Source: an uncultured Muribaculaceae bacterium
GTDB lineage: Bacteria > Bacteroidota > Bacteroidia > Bacteroidales > Muribaculaceae
Length of the DNA: 21,220 nucleotides
Assembly (NCBI GenBank): GCA_910587425.1
Contig: CAJUKU010000025.1
Location: forward strand, 1 to 21,220
Direction of reading: 5' to 3'
Shown here: positions 14,439 through 21,220 of the stretch, one piece after another
Numbering within the stretch: position 1 is the first letter of the stretch
Layout of the letters: every line of letters begins with the position of its first letter
Made by a program: the position numbers and the translations under genes
Notes under the pieces: model-generated
What the model was told of the DNA's origin: nothing
The model's database searches: none
What the model saw: the letters and a program-made list of their open reading frames with translations, nothing else

Positions 14439-15851
14439 TTGAAACATACACTGCGAAATACAGACTCACTGCTGGCGCTAATACGCGACGGTAAGCAGAT
14501 GCGCCTGCGCGACCAGCTAAGATTGACGGCATTGCTGAGCATGCCGTCAATTCTTGCACAGGTATCATCGATCATAATGCAATATATCGATGCCGCCATG
14601 GTGGGAAGCCTTGGCGCGGCAGCATCGGCATCTATAGGGCTGGTATCGACCTCGACATGGCTTTTCTGGAGTATATGCTCGGCAGTGGTGAGTGGCTTTT
14701 CGGTTCAGGTAGCGCAACTTATAGGCGCGGGAAAGAATGCCGATGCACGCAGTGTGGTCCGTCAGGCATTGACTGCCACGATGCTTTTCAGCATTGCCAT
14801 AGCGGCACTGGCGTGCAGTATCAGCGGATCGCTGCCGTCGTGGCTCGGCGGCAACAACGAAATAACTAATGATGCCTCAGCTTACTTCCTGATATTCGCC
14901 GCCGGACTTCCGGTGTTTCAGTTAGGTTATTTCTCAGGTGCCGTGTTGAGATGCAGCGGAAATATGTTTGTGCCGGGAATGCTTAATGTCATGATGTGCG
15001 TTCTCGACGTGCTCTTCAATTCGATACTGATTTTCCCGACGCGGGAGATTTTCGGTATTACTGTGTACGGTGCCGGGCTGGGTGTGCAAGGTGCCGCACT
15101 CGGTACTGTACTTGCAGAACTTGTGGTGGGAGTATTGATGTTTCTGTATATGTGGCGATGGAGTCCGCAACTCGACATGCGCCTGTCGTCAGGGTCTTTC
15201 ATACCAAAACTTAAAGTTCTTAAGAAAGCCACACGCATCGGACTTCCTATAGCTGTAGAGCATGTTATAGTGTGCGGCGCGCAGATCCTGAGCACTGTCA
15301 TAGTGGCACCGCTCGGCACCATAGCGATTGCGGCGAATGCGTTTGCAGTCACCGCTGAAAGTCTGTGCTATATGCCGGGGTACGGTATCGGTGAGGCAGC
15401 GACAACACTTGTAGGGCAGTCAGTCGGTGCTTCCCGCAAAGCATTGGCGCGACGTTTCGCAAAAATATCAGTTTACTCGGGAATGCTTGTGATGGGAGTC
15501 ATGGGGGTAGTGATGTATGCCGCAGCCCCACAGATGATGAATTTTTTCACTCCTGATGCCGGCGTGCAGGAACTGGGAGTAAGTATTCTCCGGATTGAGG
15601 CATGGGCAGAGCCGATGTTTGCGGCGGCGATAGTATCGTATGGTGCATTCGTCGGAGCAGGTGATACGTTGATACCGAGTTGTATGAATCTCGGCAGTAT
15701 CTGGCTTGTGCGCCTGACATTGGCGGCGTTGTTAGCTCCGGTATATGGTCTCGACGGTGTATGGATCGCCATGTGCGTGGAGCTATGCTTCCGCGGATTT
15801 ATATTCCTATGGCGCCTGTACAGCGGAGCATGGCTTAAAAAATTGGCTTAA
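14439..15851 (+). CDS. MATE family multidrug/metabolite exporter
   Basis: A 470-residue inner-membrane transporter with about 12 hydrophobic segments, built as two six-helix halves; the first half begins near LTALLSMPSILAQVSSIIMQYIDAAMVG and the second near IGLPIAVEHVIVCG. The motif MVGSLGAAASASIGL and a later VGQSVGASRKALARR pair match the family (NorM-like/DinF-like Na+ or H+ antiporters exporting cationic compounds). The start is TTG at 14439. An ATG exists at 14499, but the intervening residues (NTDSLLALIRDGKQ) resemble the N-terminal stretch of related MATE proteins, so the TTG is preferred. It begins 5 nt after DUF3737 and is followed after 43 nt by the PLP enzyme, so substrate and neighbours may be linked; the substrate is unknown. 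Confidence 0.92.
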   Translation: MKHTLRNTDSLLALIRDGKQMRLRDQLRLTALLSMPSILAQVSSIIMQYIDAAMVGSLGAAASASIGLVSTSTWLFWSICSAVVSGFSVQVAQLIGAGKNADARSVVRQALTATMLFSIAIAALACSISGSLPSWLGGNNEITNDASAYFLIFAAGLPVFQLGYFSGAVLRCSGNMFVPGMLNVMMCVLDVLFNSILIFPTREIFGITVYGAGLGVQGAALGTVLAELVVGVLMFLYMWRWSPQLDMRLSSGSFIPKLKVLKKATRIGLPIAVEHVIVCGAQILSTVIVAPLGTIAIAANAFAVTAESLCYMPGYGIGEAATTLVGQSVGASRKALARRFAKISVYSGMLVMGVMGVVMYAAAPQMMNFFTPDAGVQELGVSILRIEAWAEPMFAAAIVSYGAFVGAGDTLIPSCMNLGSIWLVRLTLAALLAPVYGLDGVWIAMCVELCFRGFIFLWRLYSGAWLKKLA

Positions 15852-15894
15852 AAGAGTTGATGTTTTGAAGAATTTGCAATATAATATAAGCGAT

Positions 15895-17079
15895 ATGGCG
15901 GATTATGGTTTTGATCAGATTATAGACAGACATAACACAAATTCATACAAGTGGGATTCGGTGACTGGTGACGATGTGCTGCCGATGTGGGTAGCCGATA
16001 TGGATTTCCGTACTGCACCCTGCATCATAGAGGCGCTACGACGTAGGGTTGATCACGGGATATTCGGTTACACACGTGTTCCGGACCGTTACTATGATGC
16101 AGTAATAGAATGGTTCGGACGGCGACACGGCTGGAGCATTACGCGCGATATGATTCTCTACACCAGTGGTGTGGTGCCTGCCATATCGGCTGTGATAAAG
16201 GGATTGACCAAACCCGGCGATAAGGTTGTAGTCCAGACACCGGTGTATAACTGTTTCTTCTCCTCTATCAGAAACAATGGCTGTGAGATAGTGGAAAATC
16301 CGTTGGTATATGAGAACGGACGTTACCGTATGGACTATACGGATCTGGAGAAGAAAGTGGCGGATCCTGACGTAAGATTGTTCTTGCTGTGCAATCCTCA
16401 TAATCCTGCCGGACGCGTTTGGAGCGCGGAAGAACTCGAGCAATTGAATGCAATCTGTATGCGGCACAATGTCATGGTTGTGTCGGACGAGATCCATTGC
16501 GAGCTTGTATTTCCCGGCTATAGGTTCACCCCGTTCGCATCGATCAGTGCTGAGTGCCTTCATAATTCCGTGACCTGCAACTCGCCCTCTAAAGCGTTCA
16601 ACACCGCAGGACTGCAGATCGCCAACATAATCTCAGCCTCGCAGGAGTTGAGGGAACGGATAGACCGTGCGATAAACATTAATGAGGTGTGTGATGTGAA
16701 TCCTTTCGGTGTGGAGGCGCTGATAGCGGCATACACGGAAGGGGAGGGGTGGCTCAAAGCACTCATAGAGTATATTTACAAGAACTATCTTACGCTATGT
16801 GATTACTTTTCTGAACATCTGCCGCAACTGCATGTTACTCTTATGGAAGGAACATATCTGGTATGGGTAGATTGCCGTTCGCTCGGCATGAGTTCAGATG
16901 ATATGGAGCATGAGCTGATGGTGTCTGAGCGCTTATGGCTCAACTCGGGCACCATGTACGGTACAGACGGTTTCATGCGGATAAATATCGCGTGTCCGCG
17001 GAGCAGGATGCTAGAGGGACTTGAGCGGTTAAAAAACTATGTGAACGGACTTAAGCGAACTGCAAAGACCCAATCCTGA
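15895..17079 (+). CDS. PLP-dependent aminotransferase-fold enzyme, MalY/PatB-type cystathionine beta-lyase
   Basis: A 394-residue fold-type I PLP enzyme, cytosolic. The start ATG at 15895 gives MADYGFDQIIDR, the usual N-terminus of the MalY/PatB group; upstream in-frame codons overlap the MATE gene and translate to unrelated sequence. Family marks are KWDSV and LPMWVADMDF, GYT, NPHNPAGRVW (PLP-binding Asn), SDEIHCEL (Asp198 for the pyridine nitrogen), SPSKAFN (Schiff-base Lys233), and MRINIACPR with Arg363 for the substrate carboxylate. Likely activity is C-S beta-lyase on cystathionine or cysteine, releasing pyruvate, ammonia and a thiol. It lies between a MATE exporter and a flavin-reductase-like gene. 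A TTGCAA palindrome in its 43-nt leader may be chance. Confidence 0.9.
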   Translation: MADYGFDQIIDRHNTNSYKWDSVTGDDVLPMWVADMDFRTAPCIIEALRRRVDHGIFGYTRVPDRYYDAVIEWFGRRHGWSITRDMILYTSGVVPAISAVIKGLTKPGDKVVVQTPVYNCFFSSIRNNGCEIVENPLVYENGRYRMDYTDLEKKVADPDVRLFLLCNPHNPAGRVWSAEELEQLNAICMRHNVMVVSDEIHCELVFPGYRFTPFASISAECLHNSVTCNSPSKAFNTAGLQIANIISASQELRERIDRAININEVCDVNPFGVEALIAAYTEGEGWLKALIEYIYKNYLTLCDYFSEHLPQLHVTLMEGTYLVWVDCRSLGMSSDDMEHELMVSERLWLNSGTMYGTDGFMRINIACPRSRMLEGLERLKNYVNGLKRTAKTQS

Positions 17080-17118
17080 TAATTCATCTTACTGACGAAT
17101 ACAAACATACATAGCCTC

Positions 17119-17688
17119 ATGAAAGAAGATATTAAAAGCAAAATCGTCATAGCACCGCTTCCGGTGCTGATACTTGGAACGTATGACGCTGACGGAAACC
17201 CTGACGCGATGAATGCCGCGTGGGGAACGCAGTGCGGATATGAAGAACTGTCGCTACTGCTCGACGGCGGTCATAAAACCACTGCAAACATACGGCTCAA
17301 CAAGCAGTTTACAGTTGCCATCGGTACTGTTGACACACTTGTGATGTGCGACTATTTCGGAATAGTATCCGGCAATAAGATTCCTGACAAGATAGCACGT
17401 GCCGGTGCCACAGTGGTGAAAGGCGAGCATGTAAACGCTCCGGTGATCGAGCAGTTCCCGCTGACAATGGAGTGTGAGGTGATATCGATCGAGGACTATG
17501 ACGGCGATGCAAGGATCACGGCACGTGTTGTAAACGTTCTTGCCGATCCGTCGATTCTCAATGAGCATGGCAAGGTGGATTACGGAAAACTCAGACCGAT
17601 AACGTTTGACTCCGAGACTAACACCTATCGTGAACTTGGCGCAGTTGTCGGCAAAGCGTATCACGACGGGACTGCGATATCGAAGTAG
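17119..17688 (+). CDS. flavin reductase-like, FMN-binding split-barrel protein
   Basis: A 189-residue protein of the flavin reductase-like domain family. Typical marks are APLPVLILGTYDADGNPDAMNAAWGTQCG at about 12-40, the ILGTxDxxGxPNxMxxAWxx pattern that binds FMN, then TTANIRLNKQFTVAIGT and a split-barrel middle. The members found in anaerobes are usually short flavoproteins reducing FMN or small electron carriers; the partner here is unknown. It starts 39 nt after the PLP-lyase gene on the same strand and is the last gene before the shared hairpin at 17711-17752. Confidence 0.88.
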   Translation: MKEDIKSKIVIAPLPVLILGTYDADGNPDAMNAAWGTQCGYEELSLLLDGGHKTTANIRLNKQFTVAIGTVDTLVMCDYFGIVSGNKIPDKIARAGATVVKGEHVNAPVIEQFPLTMECEVISIEDYDGDARITARVVNVLADPSILNEHGKVDYGKLRPITFDSETNTYRELGAVVGKAYHDGTAISK

Positions 17689-17710
17689 GAATAATAACGA
17701 ACCATATATA

Positions 17711-17752
17711 CGATAGGGGGTGTGTCTACGCTCGTAGACACACCCCCTATCG
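17711..17752. terminator. perfect 20-bp-arm hairpin between convergent genes (bidirectional terminator)
   Basis: A 42-bp near-perfect palindrome: 20-nt arms (starting CGATAGGGGG and ending CCCCCTATCG) with a 2-nt centre (effective loop 4 nt). The flanks TATA/TATA extend it with one bulged base. It lies 22 nt after the flavin-reductase stop and 20 nt before the end of the oppositely oriented TonB receptor gene, so it can terminate both. Neither side has a strong U-run, which is unusual for an intrinsic terminator. Confidence 0.72.
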
Positions 17753-17772
17753 GTATAATGACAGTCAATCAA

Positions 17773-19638
17773 TCATAAACTGAGTTTGAATCCGCCTAAG
17801 GCTGTGAAACCGGGCATTTCGTATCCACGGTTTATGACGTAGGAGGCATCAGTGATGTTCTCAAGCCGGGTGAATATGTCGAGATAGCGGCATATTTTAT
17901 AAGTCAGCTTGGTGTTGAGCAGCACGTAGCTCTGGTTTGCGACATCGTCCGCCACATACAAGCCGCCGGTTCCTTTCAGATCGGCAGATATCTTCAGTCG
18001 TTTCCACAGTGTCAGTTCAGCACCGATGTAATACTGGTTTTTCGGTGCACCTGTAAGATTGGCGAGTGATGTGTGCAGGTAACTGTAGGATCCGAACAGC
18101 CAAAGATTGTCCAACGGATTGCTGTTCACCGAGAGTTCTATACCTTTATTGATAAAACGCCCGGTGTTCACGTTACGGTTGTCGAGCACCTGGATCATGT
18201 CGGTGCCGCGGCTATAATATGCCGTAAGATCCATTCCAAGATAACGGGAGAAGCGCTTACCGACGCTTATCTCATAGTTCATCATCTTTTCGGGCTGTAG
18301 CTCCGGGTTAGCCATACGGTAAAGGTATAGCTCGCGGAACGATGGATTGCGGTAGCCCATGGCGAGCGTACCCTTTAAGGTGATCCCTGCTCCCGGATTG
18401 ACTGCGACTCCGAACTGAGGGATCCATTGAGTGTCGAACATATCGCTGTTAGCCATGCGTAATCCGCCATTGATGTTGAGCAGATTTCCGGCAAGCTGCT
18501 GCGAGAGCGTCACGTAAGGGGAGTATTCCGTAATGCTCTTGCGGCTGATAGTGCTCATAGAGCCTTCGGTGTGATTGTTACCTCCGGATACGGGGATCTC
18601 TCCGGAATAGGTGTCGAAATCGAAACCGACAGTCGCGGAAGCTCCCAGCCATGGCGTGAAGTTCTGGTAGGCGATAACTCCAAACCGGTTGTCCTTGCTG
18701 TGGAAGTGGCGCGGATCATCGACAAAATGGTTGCCGTAACTGTAATAAGCGCGTAGCATACCATCCGTGGCGCCATAACGGTTGACGGCGCTTACCGATG
18801 CCTCACCCCGGATGATGCTTTGCCGATATATATCGGTTGATTCCGGGTCGGACAGACGTGGATAGATAGGGTCATTGCCTTTGAAATGCATCAGAGTGTA
18901 GTCGGCAGTCGCTTTCCAATTTGTAGAAAAATCGTAACCGAGCTTCACATATCCATCGGCTTGCTTGAAGTCAAAATTATCGACGGTGCCATCAGTGCGG
19001 TTGTAAGACAATGACGCTAACGATGAGAATTTGCCCAACCTTACGGTATTGGTGACTGACGAAAGCCAGGTATTATATGAGCCATACTGTGATGTGAGTG
19101 TGGTGCGCACCCCGCGTTGACGGGGGTTTTTAGTTATAACATTTATGGCTCCAGCCATCGCATTCGAGCCGTAAAGCACAGAGCCGGGACCGCGCAGCAC
19201 CTCCACACGCTCAACATATTCCTTATCGTAGAAATCGGCTATGTGATGAGAGTATATGCCGGCAAACTGAGGTTGACCGTCGACCATCATCAGTACCGCG
19301 CTGGCACGATCGCCGCCGACACCACGCAGTTTTATATGTCCGGAGCCACCATTGCTGACTCCAAAGCCGAAAATACTGCGCTCGGATACAAACAGACTGG
19401 GAACCATTCCGGAGATTGCCGACAGCACCTGAGTCTGTCCGGTGGATTGAAGACGCTCTTCCCCGATGACAGAAACGGAATAGGGAAGCAGGTCGCGCGA
19501 CACGCTTCGGTTAGTACCGGTAACCACAAGTTCGTCAAGAACCCTTGCCGAATCGGCAGCCTCCGTAGCACCTGCTGATAATGCCGGCAACAGGGCTATG
19601 ACCGTAAACAGTTTATTTATCGATATCGACAATCTCAT
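17773..19638 (-). CDS. TonB-dependent outer-membrane receptor
   Basis: A 621-residue receptor from ATG 19638. A longer in-frame start at 19653 adds only five residues. The signal peptide covers about 1-25 (INKLFTVIALLPALSAGA), then a TonB-box-like DELVVTGTNR. The plug domain (about 35-160) has SVIGEERL, IKLRGVGG, VMMVDGQPQF, and VEVLRGPGSVLYGSNAMAGAINVITK, a strong plug/barrel junction signature. The barrel of about 20 strands follows, ending FTALGGFKLSL. The compact size and the VLRGPGSVLYGSNA motif resemble siderophore, haem or vitamin receptors (BtuB/FhuA type) rather than SusC, which is much larger; no SusD partner is present. The gene overlaps the upstream DUF362 gene by 26 nt, so the two products are made together. 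Substrate not readable. Confidence 0.9.
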   Translation of the reverse strand: MRLSISINKLFTVIALLPALSAGATEAADSARVLDELVVTGTNRSVSRDLLPYSVSVIGEERLQSTGQTQVLSAISGMVPSLFVSERSIFGFGVSNGGSGHIKLRGVGGDRASAVLMMVDGQPQFAGIYSHHIADFYDKEYVERVEVLRGPGSVLYGSNAMAGAINVITKNPRQRGVRTTLTSQYGSYNTWLSSVTNTVRLGKFSSLASLSYNRTDGTVDNFDFKQADGYVKLGYDFSTNWKATADYTLMHFKGNDPIYPRLSDPESTDIYRQSIIRGEASVSAVNRYGATDGMLRAYYSYGNHFVDDPRHFHSKDNRFGVIAYQNFTPWLGASATVGFDFDTYSGEIPVSGGNNHTEGSMSTISRKSITEYSPYVTLSQQLAGNLLNINGGLRMANSDMFDTQWIPQFGVAVNPGAGITLKGTLAMGYRNPSFRELYLYRMANPELQPEKMMNYEISVGKRFSRYLGMDLTAYYSRGTDMIQVLDNRNVNTGRFINKGIELSVNSNPLDNLWLFGSYSYLHTSLANLTGAPKNQYYIGAELTLWKRLKISADLKGTGGLYVADDVANQSYVLLNTKLTYKICRYLDIFTRLENITDASYVINRGYEMPGFTALGGFKLSL

Positions 19639-20578
19639 ACTCAAGCGATCCAAGTCCTATTGCGGCTGCATGATCAATCGTATGGGTACCGTGCCGGCTG
19701 TTAATGCGCTCTATAAGCGGTGCGTTGTCGTTGCCTTCGGTGGCGGTCATATTGAATATGATGTCGACGCATGCTTTATCAAGGGCTACGGGGTCGGTCG
19801 ATGCGAGGATGCCGTAGTCTTTCAGCAGAACATCGGAAGGATGTGCCGCACAGTCACAATCGACCGACATGTTGTTCATGATGTTTATATAAACGATGTT
19901 ATCGCCAAAATAGTCATCGACAGCCTGTGCGGCAGCAGCCATCGACTCAAGGAAAAGATCCTGTTCGGCTATGTTTTGCCATATTTCCTCAGTCTTGTCG
20001 GTTTTACCAGCCGAGTGGATGTAGGTTTTGCCATCGGCAGAGGCGACACCGATACTTGCATTTTTCAGTACACCTCCGAATCCACCCATGGCATGCCCCT
20101 TGAAGTGGGCGAGGTTGACCATATATGTGTAGCGGGGGAGATGGTTGCCTACGATATCATATTTGATGTGACGGCGGTCGCGCACGGGAATGCGCATCTG
20201 TCCCTCTTCGTCCATAAGGTCGACAGGTGCTATGGTGTCAAATCCATGTTCGCGCACAGTCGCCCAGTGTGCCTCAAAGGTGTTTCGCTTGCCCTGATAT
20301 GCAGTGTTGCACTCAACGATTGTGCCGTGGACGGAGTCGACGAGATTCCGTATGAGTGTCGGCTGGAGGTAGTTGGGATTACCTGCCTCACCGGTGCTTA
20401 TTTTCACTGCAACACGGTGTCCGTCGGCAGGACGTCCGAGTGCCTTGTAGATTTTTACGAGTGCTTCAGGAGTGATCTCACGTGTCATGTATACTTTGGA
20501 CTTTCCTGTCGTAGTCTCTGCGGAGAGTCCGAGGGCGCCCGTAATCATGAGCGCAATGGCTAAAAACCTAATAAACAT
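19613..20578 (-). CDS. exported DUF362 family protein
   Basis: A 321-residue protein with an N-terminal signal peptide (about 1-20, MFIRFLAIALMITGALGLSA), hence probably periplasmic. The DUF362 hallmarks are KISTGEAGNPNYLQP (59-73), IVECNTAY (Cys90), NLAHFKGHAMGGFGGVLKN (155-173), NNMSVDCDC (Cys241, Cys243), and TDPVALDKACVD (Cys270). In many DUF362 proteins a ferredoxin-like 4Fe-4S segment with clustered cysteines follows the GxxS-x-GK stretch; here that region (about 180-210) has none, so a short, exported, cluster-less form is likely. Substrate and activity are not known. The gene overlaps the TonB receptor gene, suggesting the receptor's cargo is handled or sensed by this protein in the periplasm. 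Confidence 0.85.
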   Translation of the reverse strand: MFIRFLAIALMITGALGLSAETTTGKSKVYMTREITPEALVKIYKALGRPADGHRVAVKISTGEAGNPNYLQPTLIRNLVDSVHGTIVECNTAYQGKRNTFEAHWATVREHGFDTIAPVDLMDEEGQMRIPVRDRRHIKYDIVGNHLPRYTYMVNLAHFKGHAMGGFGGVLKNASIGVASADGKTYIHSAGKTDKTEEIWQNIAEQDLFLESMAAAAQAVDDYFGDNIVYINIMNNMSVDCDCAAHPSDVLLKDYGILASTDPVALDKACVDIIFNMTATEGNDNAPLIERINSRHGTHTIDHAAAIGLGSLEYEIVDIDK

Positions 20579-20636
20579 TTGTATCCCTTATTTAGTGTTG
20601 TATTATTCTCAATTGTCTCGCTTAACTTTATGTTTG

Positions 20637-20644
20637 CAAAGATA
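20637..20644 (-). promoter_or_regulatory. promoter of the DUF362-TonB receptor operon
   Basis: Minus-strand TATCTTTG (followed by C) matches the Bacteroidota -7 consensus, about 58 nt before the DUF362 ATG. No TTG is found 20 nt upstream; the nearest is about 27 nt away. The short leader shows no riboswitch-like fold by eye. Confidence 0.6.
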
Positions 20645-20709
20645 GTACCATTATTTAATTTCTGACTTATACAAATCACCTGAATGATGCACATTTTTCA
20701 CGCTGATAT

Positions 20710-20751
20710 AAAAAAAACGCCACGCTACGATGACCGATCTATAGCGTGGCG
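20710..20751 (-). terminator. strong intrinsic terminator of a transcript entering from the right
   Basis: On the minus strand a perfect 10-bp GC-rich stem (CGCCACGCTA / TAGCGTGGCG, arms at 20718-20727 and 20742-20751) with a 14-nt loop is followed by eight T residues. It therefore closes a minus-strand transcript that begins upstream at higher coordinates. Confidence 0.85.
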
Positions 20752-20827
20752 GTTGCGGCGCTCCCGGCGCCCTCAATTGCTTCCTGCCGAGTAGACGAGG
20801 AGCAGCAAATGGGTTCGGACAATTATG

Positions 20828-20884
20828 GGATTTGTGTGATAATGGCTCCGGCGCCTACCGCCGAAACCATTCTGACACAAATCC
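20828..20884 (-). repeat. 57-nt long multi-stem hairpin
   Basis: Outer arms GGATTTGTGT (20828-20837) and ACACAAATCC (20875-20884) pair over 10 bp. After symmetric internal loops come AATGG/CCATT (20841-20845 with 20867-20871) and CGGCG/CGCCG (20849-20853 with 20859-20863), around a 5-nt loop. Three nested stems on one axis with near-symmetric internal loops suggest selection on RNA structure. Confidence 0.75.
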
Positions 20885-20954
20885 AGCCATCCGGGAAGCC
20901 TATAATGGGATAGGGCGGATAAGGCGAATAACTGAGGGGGAGGGGGTGTTACCA

Positions 20955-20992
20955 CGGAGACAATTTTCAGCGGGGCTGAAAATATGTCTCCG
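20955..20992 (-). repeat. 38-nt hairpin just after the possible gene end
   Basis: CGGAGACA (20955-20962) pairs with TGTCTCCG (20985-20992) and TTTTCAGC (20964-20971) with GCTGAAAA (20975-20982), giving 16 bp with a small internal bulge and a 3-nt loop. No T-run follows on either strand, so it is not an ordinary terminator; it may protect an mRNA 3' end or belong to a structured RNA. Confidence 0.72.
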
Positions 20993-21000
20993 CCCCGTAC

Positions 21001-21220
21001 TCAGGGTTGGCGGATGGTGTCCTGATCCGGCGCACACTCCTGTGCGACGGCGGTCGATAAGTCAATGTTCTCTTTGGTGTCGGCGGGACTCTTCCCTGCC
21101 TGAGACGCTGCGTGATTCCGCGGACGGGTTGTCAAGTTGTCGGGTGTTGGCGCCCCTTGTAATAGTTGAGTCCGTCCTACCAATCCGCTTTTCCGCGATG
21201 CGCGGTGCGAATACCGGAAG
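21001..21220 (-). CDS. possible 3' end of an unidentified gene (partial)
   Basis: An open frame runs from the right window edge to TGA at 21001-21003, giving at least 72 residues without a stop. The translation is hydrophilic, rich in Ala, Thr, Gln, Pro, Arg and Asp, begins FRYSHRASRKSG and ends PDQDTIRQP. It resembles a flexible C-terminal tail and matches no family I know. It is followed by the 38-nt hairpin and, 250 nt on, by a strong terminator on the same strand, which fits a gene end. In a GC-rich stretch this open length could be chance, so confidence is low; a non-coding RNA covering the same bases is the alternative. Confidence 0.35.
   Translation of the reverse strand, partial: FRYSHRASRKSGLVGRTQLLQGAPTPDNLTTRPRNHAASQAGKSPADTKENIDLSTAVAQECAPDQDTIRQP

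Larger units (their letters stand above)
20752..21000 (-). other. structured untranslated region (long 3' UTR or non-coding RNA)
   Basis: About 250 nt with no convincing coding frame, between a possible gene end (stop at 21001) and the terminator at 20710-20751. It is GC-rich and dense in inverted repeats: GGCGC/GCGCC at 20757-20771 and the long hairpins at 20828-20884 and 20955-20992, listed separately. No Bacteroidota -7 box is seen inside on the minus strand, which favours a structured 3' UTR or an RNA processed from the upstream transcript over an independently transcribed RNA. I do not recognise an RNA family; conserved motifs of RNase P RNA and tmRNA were looked for and not found. Confidence 0.45.

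Noticed and set aside
14927..15352. 141-codon minus-strand frame inside the MATE gene
   Set aside because: Antisense shadow of the membrane protein; no recognisable features.
15745..15894. Upstream extension of the PLP-lyase start into the MATE gene
   Set aside because: The added 50 residues are out-of-frame MATE sequence with no similarity to the lyase family; ATG at 15895 gives the expected N-terminus.
19598..20563. 321-codon plus-strand open frame opposite the DUF362 gene
   Set aside because: It mirrors the DUF362 frame almost exactly, has no recognisable domain, is rich in Cys and Val as antisense translations often are, and has no promoter; the minus-strand frame has a signal peptide and family motifs.
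20579..20640. Riboswitch (for example cobalamin) ahead of the DUF362-TonB receptor genes
   Set aside because: The leader is only about 60 nt and shows no conserved box or multi-stem fold.
20773..20955. 60-codon minus-strand open frame across the 57-nt hairpin
   Set aside because: Starts with GTG and Pro-rich residues, spans strong RNA stems, and resembles no protein; the structure explains the sequence better.
20752..21220. RNase P RNA or tmRNA at the right end
   Set aside because: Neither the GAGGAAAGTCC-type conserved region of RNase P RNA nor the tmRNA 5'/3' ends or tag reading frame could be found.
1..21220. CRISPR array
   Set aside because: No set of regularly spaced direct repeats of 23-47 bp was seen, and no cas gene.

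Overview
The window looks like a chromosomal segment of a Bacteroidota genome, most likely order Bacteroidales (a Muribaculaceae-like gut organism would fit; this is inference). The clues are Bacteroidota-type promoters (-7 TAnnTTTG, in the best cases with TTG 20 nt upstream), absence of strong Shine-Dalgarno sequences, a carboxypeptidase-regulatory-domain TonB receptor, a DUF3737 protein, and a tyrosine integrase paired with a multi-HTH protein.

Layout. (1) 1-2260: end of an integrated element, with a tyrosine recombinase and a zinc-finger/tandem-HTH protein, both on the minus strand. The short leader before them is rich in inverted repeats. (2) 2257-7732: a tightly packed minus-strand operon read as neuD, neuB, neuC, a membrane-anchored DNA/RNA non-specific endonuclease and mnmE, closed by a canonical terminator. 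Four of its five genes overlap or nearly touch. It would make a sialic-acid-type nonulosonic acid from UDP-GlcNAc, but no CMP-sugar synthetase (neuA) or sialyltransferase lies in the window. MnmE carries an unusual low-complexity insert of about 85 residues near its C-terminus. (3) 7789-9409: tRNA-Ser(CGA) and tilS, each on the minus strand with its own well-matched promoter. (4) 9466-12530: a TonB-dependent receptor with a histidine-rich C-terminal tail, followed by a Fur-family regulator; together they suggest regulated metal uptake. (5) 12638-13538: a probably exported carboxymuconolactone decarboxylase-cupin fusion. (6) 13550-17688: plus-strand genes for a DUF3737 beta-helix protein, a MATE exporter, a MalY/PatB-type PLP lyase and a flavin-reductase-like protein. 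They end at a perfect 20-bp-arm hairpin that also closes the convergent genes. (7) 17773-20644: a minus-strand pair, an exported DUF362 protein overlapping a second TonB-dependent receptor. (8) 20710-21220: a GC-rich region with several long hairpins, a strong minus-strand terminator and a possible 3' end of a gene entering from the right.

The genes are mostly ordinary in kind. The most unusual points are the MnmE insert, the coupling of mnmE to nonulosonic-acid genes, the His-rich receptor tail next to a Fur regulator, the DUF362 protein that appears to lack a ferredoxin module, the repeat-rich int/HTH leader, and the structured untranslated region at the right end. All names come from reading motifs by eye; no database search was run.
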